NCBI GenBank assembly: GCA_013911165.1
Contig: JACETR010000029.1
Coordinates: 1 to 33,697 of the forward strand
Length of the DNA stretch: 33,697 nt
Reading direction: 5' to 3'
Source: Planctomycetota bacterium
Lineage (GTDB): Bacteria > Planctomycetota > UBA8108 > UBA1146
Made by a program: the position numbers and the translations under genes. Shown here piece by piece: positions 1-7,009 of this stretch; within the stretch, counting starts at the first letter, position 1; every line of letters starts with the position of its first letter. The notes beneath the pieces were generated by a model that ran no database searches, was not told where the DNA came from, and was given only the letters and a program-made list of their open reading frames with translations.

Positions 1-1238
1 CCATTGCCTCAGTGGATTGCACCGCTGACGGCTCCAACAATGTCACTCTCAGCTGGAACAACCCCCTTTCCTACGATCAGATTGAAATCTTCAGAGATGG
101 AACCCTGATCTCCACCATCGGCCCTGGAGGCGATACCTTCCTGGACGAGGACCTTGACCCGGGAACCTACAGCTATGAAGTCATTCCCTTCCCTGCGGGA
201 TCCACTGTCGGATTGCCTGCCGCCACATGTGAGCTGGTAGTCGGGTTTGGCAGACTTCTGGGAGAGGTCGCTCACAACGGCACTTCACCGGGTGGTGCAG
301 ACGTCATCGAATCAACGAATCAGTTGATCGTTGCCGATTCCAGCGGACTGACCGCATGGTTCTACCAGAAAGACCTCACCCCCCTCTCCACCAGCATCCC
401 GGGCCCTTACAGCAGTGCCCAATCCCTCGCTGGTATCGCCGTCGATGTCGACGACAATCTGGCCTGGCTGACCGAGAGCGGAGATCTGAGAATCACCGAC
501 TTGAGCGGAACCGAAACAGCGGCATTCGCTCTGGCGCTGGACCCCGGCGCCGTCTTGAGTGGCCTGACCTGGTCTCCCCAGATGGAAGGCTGGCTGACAG
601 TCAACCTCGCTGAGGGTCTGATCCTGAAAATCAATACCGACGGCAGTCTCGAAGAGGTCCCCGCCGCACTTCCCACAGGAATGTCTGCAGCCACCTTCTT
701 CGGCGGAATCGCCTCCCGTGCAGGCTCCACCAATGTCTATGATCTGGCATTCGGGGCCCTCAACAGTGGCGGTGTCACTCGCCTCGATCGATTCGTGGGG
801 AATACCCCGGTCGGACTGGGATTCGATCTCACGCCCAGCGTCAACTCCGGCGATATTCACGGGCTCGCAGCCACTCCGAACGGGCCCTTCAACTTCCCGG
901 TGACCTACGTGGTCGGTCGCGACTCCGGAACCATCACCATGCTCTCTGGAGATCTCAGTGGTACCGGTTCAGACTTCGTTCGCGGAGACGCAGTGCCGGA
1001 TGGTTCCCTGAACCTTCTCGACGCCACCGAAATGCTGCTTGAACTTTTCCAGTTACAGGACTCCGTTTGCACCGATTCTCTCGATGCCAATGACGACGGT
1101 GCTTTCAACATTGCGGACCCCCTGTTCCTGCTGGACTACCTCTTCTCCGGCGGTACGCCGATTTCTGATCCTTCGGGAGTGTGTGGGGAAGATCCGACGG
1201 TCGACAACCTGACCTGCCAGGAGTTCCCCGGCTGCTGA
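1..1238 (+). CDS. Secreted beta-propeller-like protein with C-terminal dockerin-like repeat (5' partial)
   Basis: The frame is open from the first bases, so the true start lies outside the window; residue numbers here count from an in-frame GTG at 12, which is probably internal. Residues 1 to about 80 look like a fibronectin type III fold. The middle (about 85-315) is rich in repeated short strands with Gly/Asp turns and resembles an NHL or SMP-30-like propeller, but I cannot name the family. The last 87 residues are a dockerin-like pair of Ca-binding loops (GDAVPDGSLNLLD and DANDDGAFNIADP), followed by a Cys-containing tail ending in FPGC. This arrangement is common in large secreted proteins of Planctomycetota. 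It is presumably extracellular or envelope bound; its ligand is unknown. A strong hairpin terminator follows the stop. Confidence 0.75.
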   Translation, partial: IASVDCTADGSNNVTLSWNNPLSYDQIEIFRDGTLISTIGPGGDTFLDEDLDPGTYSYEVIPFPAGSTVGLPAATCELVVGFGRLLGEVAHNGTSPGGADVIESTNQLIVADSSGLTAWFYQKDLTPLSTSIPGPYSSAQSLAGIAVDVDDNLAWLTESGDLRITDLSGTETAAFALALDPGAVLSGLTWSPQMEGWLTVNLAEGLILKINTDGSLEEVPAALPTGMSAATFFGGIASRAGSTNVYDLAFGALNSGGVTRLDRFVGNTPVGLGFDLTPSVNSGDIHGLAATPNGPFNFPVTYVVGRDSGTITMLSGDLSGTGSDFVRGDAVPDGSLNLLDATEMLLELFQLQDSVCTDSLDANDDGAFNIADPLFLLDYLFSGGTPISDPSGVCGEDPTVDNLTCQEFPGC

Positions 1239-1260
1239 TTTTGCGATCGATGACGAAAAA

Positions 1261-1298
1261 AGCCCCTCTCCGATTTCACCGGAGAGGGGCTTTTTTTT
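1261..1298. terminator. Bidirectional rho-independent terminator
   Basis: A perfect 12-bp stem (1261-1272 with 1280-1291) closes a 7-nt loop and runs into eight T residues on the plus strand. An A-rich run precedes it (1256-1261), so it can also serve the minus-strand esterase that ends at 1312. It sits between two convergent genes. Confidence 0.92.
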
Positions 1299-1311
1299 GG
1301 GATCTTCTCCC

Positions 1312-2328
1312 TCAGGGAAGAAGTGATTCGACCAGCAAGGGAAGTGAAACATCATAGCGATACTGGATCGAGGAATGATCGTCATCAAACTCCTCATACC
1401 GGTGGTCGATCCCATGATTCTCCAACCTTGAGGCCATGATTCTGGCTCCATGGTGCAAGCGATATTGATCACGAAAACCACAGTCCAGGTACAACAGGTT
1501 CAGGGATTTCAGGGACTCTGTATGCCGGGAAACCATCTCTACCGGATCCCACCGAAGCCAGTTCTGCCAGCGTTCTTCGATCAACTCTCCGGTCTTCGGA
1601 TCAAAGGGAAGCTGGATTCGCTCCGGGTTATCCGTATCAGGGTCATAAAATGCACAGAGAGCCAGGGTCATCAGCGTCATGATGTCACTGCCACGATACT
1701 TGACCTTTCCGCTGATCTTTTTGAGGAACGCTGCGGGGTCACCATCAAATCTTCTCAAAGTATCGACGGCCGGGGGGAAATCCGGCACACATGCATAGGG
1801 AAAATAAAGATCCCCACTATGGCAGGCGATGCTCCCCCAAACGTCCGCATGCATCATCCCATGAACCAGTGAGCCATAGCCTCCCGAGGAAAATCCGAAG
1901 AGACCCCGATGGTTGCGTCCAGGGAGAGTCCGGAACTGCTGATCAATCCACGGAACCAATTCCTGCGTCAGGTAACTTGCCCACGGGCCCACTGCCGGGG
2001 AGTCGATGTATTGGTTTCCACCCAGAGCAGTAAATCCATCAGGCATGACGACGATCGCCGGTTTCATTTCACCGGTACCCACAAGTCGATCGAGACGCTC
2101 CGGAAGGTTCTCGGTGAAACCGTCCCAATTGAGAGATTTCAGACCGCTGGAAGTGTAGGCAGCCAGATAAACCAGAACCGGATAACGATCCTGCGTCTCC
2201 CCGTATCCAGGAGGGGTCCAGACGGCGACTTTTCGGTCGCAGGAATCGCCCCGTGGATTGTCCGACAGCAATTCTGAGTGATGCTCCCTCACTTCAACAT
2301 TGCCGCGTAGCCCATCATATTTGAGCAC
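1312..2328 (-). CDS. Putative esterase, alpha/beta hydrolase (esterase D / PF00756-like)
   Basis: A 338-residue hydrolase of the esterase D / enterochelin esterase-like group. Features seen: an N-terminal strand region with the typical RKVAVWTPPGYG segment, a GFSSG nucleophile elbow with Ser147 as likely nucleophile, a late Asp in YLDCGFRDQ, and a C-terminal DDDHSS segment supplying the probable catalytic His. No signal peptide is evident, so a cytosolic location is likely. The start is a GTG at 2328, preceded by an AAGGACGGGTGAA stretch that can act as a ribosome binding site; no ATG lies near the family N-terminus. The substrate cannot be told from sequence. It is transcribed alone and diverges from pepF. 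Confidence 0.85.
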   Translation of the reverse strand: MLKYDGLRGNVEVREHHSELLSDNPRGDSCDRKVAVWTPPGYGETQDRYPVLVYLAAYTSSGLKSLNWDGFTENLPERLDRLVGTGEMKPAIVVMPDGFTALGGNQYIDSPAVGPWASYLTQELVPWIDQQFRTLPGRNHRGLFGFSSGGYGSLVHGMMHADVWGSIACHSGDLYFPYACVPDFPPAVDTLRRFDGDPAAFLKKISGKVKYRGSDIMTLMTLALCAFYDPDTDNPERIQLPFDPKTGELIEERWQNWLRWDPVEMVSRHTESLKSLNLLYLDCGFRDQYRLHHGARIMASRLENHGIDHRYEEFDDDHSSIQYRYDVSLPLLVESLLP

Positions 2329-2480
2329 TTCACCCGTCCTTTCCGAATGTGTGTCTGGCCTGACGGCCCCGAGGGGTTAGAATCTCTCTTCTGCCCCCCG
2401 GGGGCAAGCCTGTGGGTTTTCGTCTTTGAGGCGGGCCTGCCACCACCTGTTCCTGACATGAGGAAGGGATCCCTGAGATC

Positions 2481-4202
2481 ATGAGCGAAACTGCCTATCC
2501 AAGAGATTTTCTGGCTGCCGATTTTGCAGCAAACAGCCTCGAGTCCATCGAAGCCGCCTATCAACAGCTTCTTGACCGGGACATCTCGACCCGCGAAGCC
2601 CTTGAGCAGTGGTGCCGGGACTGGAGTGAACTCGACTCCTGCGTTGCCGAGGAGAGCTCCAGAAGATACGTGAAAAACACCTGCTTCACCGATGATCCGG
2701 AGGTCAAGGCCCGATTCATGGAGTGGCTCAAGGACATCTCACCCAGCCTGAAAAAGATCAGCTTTGAGATGGATCGCAAATTCATGGCCTCCCCCGCAAT
2801 CGGTGAACTCGACAGCGAAGAGTTCGGAATGTGGATGCGATCGGTCAAAAACAGCGTCGAACTCTACCGGGAAGAAAACATCCCGTTACAGACCGAGGAA
2901 AAAGAACTCGACGCAAAATATGATGAAGTGATCGGTGCAATGACCATCGATTTTGACGGAGAAACCCGCACCTTGCCTTACATGGGCCGGATTCTCGAAG
3001 AAACCGATCGGGATCGCAGAGAGCAGGCATTCCGGGCCGTCAACGAGCGCATTCTTCAGGACGAAGATCAGATCCAGACCATCTTCGATCGCCAATTGGA
3101 GTTGCGTCACCAGATGGCCCTCAACTGCGGCATGGACAACTACCGCACCCTGCGATTCCGCCAACTGGAGCGCTTCGACTATGGACCGGAGGAGTGCCTC
3201 CAGTTTCACGACTCCATCGAAAAAGTCGTACTTCCATTGATCAGGGAGAGGACTGAGCGTCGCCGTGAGCAAATGGGTCTCGACAAACTTCGCCCGTGGG
3301 ACAGTTCCGTTGATCCCCTTGGCCGCTCTCCCCTTCGTCCGCTGGAGAAGGGAACAGAGTTGATCGACGGATGCCGTCAGGTCTTCGGCAAGGTCCACCC
3401 GGACCTCGAGGGAATGTTCAACATTCTCATCGATGGTGACCTGCTCGATCTCGAATCCCGCAAGGGCAAGGCACCGGGTGGCTATCAGGCTTGTTTCCAT
3501 GAGATCCGCAAGCCCTTCATCTTCATGAATGCAGCCGGCAAACAGGGAGATGTGGAAACACTGCTCCACGAGGGAGGGCATGCCTTCCATTCGATTGAGG
3601 CCCGCGACCACTCCCTGATCGCCAATCGCAGTGCCCCCATCGAATATTGCGAAGTCGCTTCCATGGCGATGGAGTTGCTGGGCGCTCCCCACCTCAATGT
3701 CTTCTACGGTGACGGAGATGAAGTAACCCGTGCCCGTATCGATCACCTGGAAGGCATCATTAGCCTGTTCCCCTGGGTGGCGATGATCGACTCCTTCCAG
3801 CACTGGCTCTACACCCATCCTGGACACAGTCGAGACGAGCGTCGCCAAACCTGGTTGGGAATCATGGATCGCTTCGGAACAGGCCAGATCGACTGGACCG
3901 GCCTGGAAGAGATCCGCGCCCACCGTTGGATGCGACAGTCCCACCTCTTCGGGGTCCCCTTCTACTATGTGGAATACGCCATCGCCCAGTTGGGTGCACT
4001 GCAAGTCTGGAGAAATCATCGGAACGATGCAGACGAAGCGATTCGTCTCTATCGTAACGGCCTCTCCAAAGGCAACACTGTGACTCTTCCCCAACTCTAT
4101 GAGGAGACGGGAATCCGTTTTGACTTCTCCTTTGAGAATCTGTCGGACCTGATTGGAATGGTCCGCGAAGAAATTGAAAATCTGGAAGGCGCCGGAGTCT
4201 AG
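2481..4202 (+). CDS. pepF: Oligoendopeptidase F, M3 family zinc metallopeptidase
   Basis: A 573-residue cytosolic M3 peptidase that trims short peptides. The zinc site is complete: His363-Glu364-Gly-Gly-His367 and, 24 residues after the second His, Glu391 in EYCEVASM. This matches the HExxH...E spacing of thimet-type peptidases. The alpha-helical N-terminal half (about 1-200) corresponds to the PepF N-terminal lobe. The ATG at 2481 is preceded by AGGAAGGG about 12 bases upstream. Length is slightly under the usual 600 residues of PepF proteins. The two cyclophilin genes follow 44 bases downstream on the same strand, so co-transcription as a protein-turnover and folding group is possible. Confidence 0.93.
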   Translation: MSETAYPRDFLAADFAANSLESIEAAYQQLLDRDISTREALEQWCRDWSELDSCVAEESSRRYVKNTCFTDDPEVKARFMEWLKDISPSLKKISFEMDRKFMASPAIGELDSEEFGMWMRSVKNSVELYREENIPLQTEEKELDAKYDEVIGAMTIDFDGETRTLPYMGRILEETDRDRREQAFRAVNERILQDEDQIQTIFDRQLELRHQMALNCGMDNYRTLRFRQLERFDYGPEECLQFHDSIEKVVLPLIRERTERRREQMGLDKLRPWDSSVDPLGRSPLRPLEKGTELIDGCRQVFGKVHPDLEGMFNILIDGDLLDLESRKGKAPGGYQACFHEIRKPFIFMNAAGKQGDVETLLHEGGHAFHSIEARDHSLIANRSAPIEYCEVASMAMELLGAPHLNVFYGDGDEVTRARIDHLEGIISLFPWVAMIDSFQHWLYTHPGHSRDERRQTWLGIMDRFGTGQIDWTGLEEIRAHRWMRQSHLFGVPFYYVEYAIAQLGALQVWRNHRNDADEAIRLYRNGLSKGNTVTLPQLYEETGIRFDFSFENLSDLIGMVREEIENLEGAGV

Positions 4203-4246
4203 TCAGACCTGCGTCCATGATTTGGAACTGAAGAAATGAGGTCTTC

Positions 4247-5002
4247 ATGAAACAGGTGTCGCGCAACCGCTTCACCCTTCTCCTGCCAGCATTGTTGGCA
4301 GTGCTGATTCCCCTTCTCGCCCAAGGGGACGAGCCCGCAGGTGAAAAGAAAATGCAGAAAATGGACTCTTCCGTGGCTCAGGTCGCCAAGTTCATTGACA
4401 AGAACATCGCTGACAAAAAGATCAACAAGGAGGTTGCCGGCTGGAAAAGCCGACTTCCCAAATTCCCCTCTGTGGAATTCACTCCAGGAGCCACTTACGT
4501 CTGGAAGCTGAAGACCAACAAGGGGGACATCGAAGTCGCCTTCATGCCGGATGTGGCCCCCAATCATGTGGCCAATTTCCTTTACCTCACCCAATTGGGG
4601 TTCTTTGATGGCCTCAAATTCCATCGAGTCATTACCGGCTTCATGGCCCAGGGTGGTTGCCCACAAGGCTCCGGAAGAGGAAATCCCGGTTACCGATTCG
4701 CAGGGGAGTACTCTCCGAGTGTCAAACACACCACCAAGGGATTGCTCTCGATGGCCAATGCCGGTCCAGGAACCGACGGCAGTCAGTTCTTCCTGACCTT
4801 TGTTCCTACTCCCTGGCTGGATAACAAGCACACCATCTTCGGAAAAATGAGATCGGGTGACGATACCCTCAAAAAACTGGAGGCCGCAGGTAGCCGCGGA
4901 GGCCGCCCCTCCGAAGAGTTGAAAATTATCAAGGCATCCATCGCTGTTGAGCCCGCAAAGGCTCCGGCGAAAAAGGAAACCCCCAAGAAAGAAGGAAGTT
5001 GA
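4247..5002 (+). CDS. Exported cyclophilin-type peptidyl-prolyl cis-trans isomerase
   Basis: A 251-residue protein with a signal peptide (about residues 1-26: basic start MKQVSRNR, hydrophobic core, AQG cleavage region), a charged linker, and a cyclophilin domain from about residue 80 to 225. Hallmarks seen are FHRVITGFMAQGG, LSMANAGP and DGSQFFLTF, covering the catalytic Arg and the Phe/Gln residues of the active site. A Lys/Pro-rich tail ends the protein. It should catalyse proline isomerisation in the periplasm or envelope. Its stop is separated by one base from the GTG of the next cyclophilin gene. The two proteins are close paralogs, so this pair arose by tandem duplication. Confidence 0.93.
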   Translation: MKQVSRNRFTLLLPALLAVLIPLLAQGDEPAGEKKMQKMDSSVAQVAKFIDKNIADKKINKEVAGWKSRLPKFPSVEFTPGATYVWKLKTNKGDIEVAFMPDVAPNHVANFLYLTQLGFFDGLKFHRVITGFMAQGGCPQGSGRGNPGYRFAGEYSPSVKHTTKGLLSMANAGPGTDGSQFFLTFVPTPWLDNKHTIFGKMRSGDDTLKKLEAAGSRGGRPSEELKIIKASIAVEPAKAPAKKETPKKEGS

Positions 5003-5003
5003 A

Positions 5004-5588
5004 GTGAGCACTTCTGAAAAAAACATCATGGCGATGCGTGAAGCAATCGAAGCCATGAACATCGATACCGGATCTGACGGCTGGAAAACTTCTCTGCCGA
5101 TGTTTCCTGAAGTCGAAATCGACGCGGACGCTGAAATCTTCTGGGTTCTGGAAACCAATCATGGCACCTTGAAAATCCGCCTGATGCCGGACGTCGCCCC
5201 CAATCACGTGCGCAATGTGATGTACCTCACCGAGTTGGGATTCTACGACGACCTGACCTTCCACCGAGTGATCACAGGTTTCATGGCCCAGGGTGGCTGC
5301 CCGGAGGGGACCGGAATGGGCGGTCCCGGCTATCGCTTTGCCGGAGAGTTCTCTCCCAATGCCCGTCACGACCGTCGCGGCCTGCTGTCGATGGCCAATG
5401 CAGGTCCAAATACCGACGGAAGCCAGTTCTTCATTACCTTCACCCCCACTCCGCATCTGGATGACAACCACACCATCTACGGAGAAGTGGTCGAAGGTCA
5501 TCCCACTTTGGAAGCCCTCGAAGATCGGGGTTCCGGACAGGGTGGAACCAGTGAGCCTCTGCTGATGGTCAAGGCCAGCATTCAGTAA
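5004..5588 (+). CDS. Cytosolic cyclophilin-type peptidyl-prolyl cis-trans isomerase
   Basis: A 194-residue paralog of the preceding gene without a signal peptide, so likely cytosolic. The cyclophilin core carries the same FHRVITGFMAQGG, LSMANAGP and DGSQFFITF motifs. I place the start at the GTG at 5004: a GAAGGAA ribosome binding site lies at 4991-4997, six bases away, and the stop of the upstream gene ends at 5002. A TTG at 4947 is in frame, but would run through the Lys-rich tail coding region of the neighbour and lacks a convincing ribosome binding site. A strong terminator follows, so the operon ends here. Confidence 0.92.
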   Translation: MSTSEKNIMAMREAIEAMNIDTGSDGWKTSLPMFPEVEIDADAEIFWVLETNHGTLKIRLMPDVAPNHVRNVMYLTELGFYDDLTFHRVITGFMAQGGCPEGTGMGGPGYRFAGEFSPNARHDRRGLLSMANAGPNTDGSQFFITFTPTPHLDDNHTIYGEVVEGHPTLEALEDRGSGQGGTSEPLLMVKASIQ

Positions 5589-5612
5589 TGAACTCGAACT
5601 TCGCCTGAAGAA

Positions 5613-5648
5613 AGAGCCCGTTTTCCCACAGGAAAACGGGCTCTTTTT
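5613..5648. terminator. Bidirectional rho-independent terminator
   Basis: A perfect 14-bp stem (5613-5626 with 5631-5644) with a 4-nt loop is followed by a T-rich tract on the plus strand and preceded by A residues for the minus strand. It separates the cyclophilin genes from the convergent YqgE gene. Confidence 0.93.
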
Positions 5649-5676
5649 CTTTCAACTTTGTCGACGGGTCTGCCCC

Positions 5677-6276
5677 TCAATTCATACGATCATCATGTGG
5701 CAATTGACTCCATACTCGAAGGTTCGAATCACTGGACTGATTCAACAGGCGATTCCAAAGATCATCCCGAGCTCCGGAAAGCAGGCCATCTCCGCTGCTC
5801 CGAATCATGACCCAGACCGATTCCAACAACTCCGATTCGAGTTGCCCTGCTTCCCACCCTGAATAGCCACGGAAGAAATGAAGCCTGTCTTCAGAGAGCC
5901 GCTGAGCCGTTACCGCCTCAACGGTTTCCTCAAAGTCAGAAGGCTGGTAAACCCCGGGCAATATCTCCCTGCCGTCTGGCAGAACAAGTTCAGTCGTCGA
6001 AGTTCCTGAAGTATCAATCAGACAAAAGGCCTGATCCGTTCCCACAGGCCCCCCCGTCAGAAAGTGACTTTTCAGTTCCATTCCACTGATCAACTTCGAC
6101 ATCACCGAACAGTGTTCTTCAGGAACAGGTTGATTAAGGACCAGGCCGGATGTTCCCAGCCCTTCCTCATGATCGGTGAGCAGAATGACCGTGCGATAGA
6201 AATTGGGATCCATTGGAATCATCGGCGAGGCAATCAGGCAGTTTCCAGGTTCAATCTGATTGCAAACCATCACCAT
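5677..6276 (-). CDS. yqgE: YqgE/AlgH family protein (UPF0301)
   Basis: A protein of about 199 residues of the conserved YqgE/AlgH family, whose biochemical role is not settled. Family signatures seen: an N-terminal GNCLIASPMIPMDPNFYRTV segment, the LLTDHEEGLGTSGLVLNQP strand-turn, and a LTGGPVGTDQAF segment. I place the start at the ATG at 6276, because GGGAGT lies four bases upstream (6286-6281); ATG 6294 and TTG 6297 are in-frame alternatives that would add 6 or 7 residues. It lies 46 bases downstream of the MrfB-like gene on the same strand, so it could be the last gene of that transcript. It ends at a shared bidirectional terminator. Confidence 0.88.
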   Translation of the reverse strand: MVMVCNQIEPGNCLIASPMIPMDPNFYRTVILLTDHEEGLGTSGLVLNQPVPEEHCSVMSKLISGMELKSHFLTGGPVGTDQAFCLIDTSGTSTTELVLPDGREILPGVYQPSDFEETVEAVTAQRLSEDRLHFFRGYSGWEAGQLESELLESVWVMIRSSGDGLLSGARDDLWNRLLNQSSDSNLRVWSQLPHDDRMN

Positions 6277-6322
6277 TTTGACTCCCGTAACCATCAAGAC
6301 CCCGAACCCATGACACTTTACA

Positions 6323-7009
6323 TCACGGAGACAACATCTCTTCCTGTAACCGGTAACGCAATCCCACCAGCGAGATCAAATCGCGGCGATTATGCAGGTA
6401 GATCGGCTCGATCACCTCAAAGGGAGCCCCTTCCCGCAAGTCCTGAAAACGCAAAGGAGCCTCGGATCCTGGAACATCCGCTTCGCACCGGGGTAATCCC
6501 AGCAATCGCTCTTCCGCCGTAACTAGCCGACAATCGGGCCATGAACGACGATACTTTTTCCTGATCAGCGGCAGCAGGTCCCTTGAAATCAATGGACATT
6601 CCGAATCCAGCTGATGCCACTTCCAGCGTTGGCAAAGAAATGGAAGATCAAAACCATCTCCGTTGTAGGTTACGATTTCGCGAAACTCTGCCATTTTGTC
6701 TCGCAAGCGTTTCAACTGCCGACGCTCACTGGCTGCATCACCGGCATACCATTGGGAAAGGTGCAGAACCGTTCCTTTCCGGTAGAGAAATCCGATCATC
6801 GCTGCCAGAGAACGTGAGGCTCTCAAACCCGTTGTCTCCAGATCGAGAAACATCACATCTTCGGGGGTTTGATTCAGCACTTCGGGTGATACGACCCCCT
6901 CCAGATCGACTTCCACATCTTCAGGAATCGTCGGCGAAAAATTTTGAAGGGTGTTTTTGGGCTGGAGCTTTTGAATTACCCGTCGGAGCCTCTGCTTCCC
7001 CTGTTTCAT
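6323..7009 (-). CDS. mrfB: MrfB/YprB-like RNase H-fold 3'-5' exonuclease
   Basis: A 228-residue nuclease of the YprB ribonuclease H-like group (DEDD type). The metal-binding acids are visible: Asp56 and Glu58 in FLDLETTG, Asp121 in YNGDGFDLPFL, and Asp210 in HNRRDLISL. In Bacillus subtilis, MrfA (YprA) helicase and MrfB (YprB) exonuclease act together in a mitomycin C repair pathway independent of UvrABC. Here the gene overlaps the helicase gene by an ATGA (7006-7009), strong support for the same partnership. It lacks the long TPR-bearing C-terminal part of the B. subtilis protein, so it is close to a minimal catalytic domain. The start is the overlapping ATG. Confidence 0.88.
   Translation of the reverse strand: MKQGKQRLRRVIQKLQPKNTLQNFSPTIPEDVEVDLEGVVSPEVLNQTPEDVMFLDLETTGLRASRSLAAMIGFLYRKGTVLHLSQWYAGDAASERRQLKRLRDKMAEFREIVTYNGDGFDLPFLCQRWKWHQLDSECPLISRDLLPLIRKKYRRSWPDCRLVTAEERLLGLPRCEADVPGSEAPLRFQDLREGAPFEVIEPIYLHNRRDLISLVGLRYRLQEEMLSP

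Noticed and set aside
2392..2406. GC palindrome TGCCCCC/GGGGGCA between the esterase and pepF
   Set aside because: The loop is too short for a normal hairpin, and no T run follows on either strand, so it is not called a terminator.
2886..4094. Long open frame antisense to pepF
   Set aside because: It has no recognisable domain and is a codon-bias shadow of the clear M3 peptidase on the other strand.
5710..5730. tRNA T-arm-like GGTTCGAATC
   Set aside because: No cloverleaf can be drawn around it, and it lies within the yqgE coding region.
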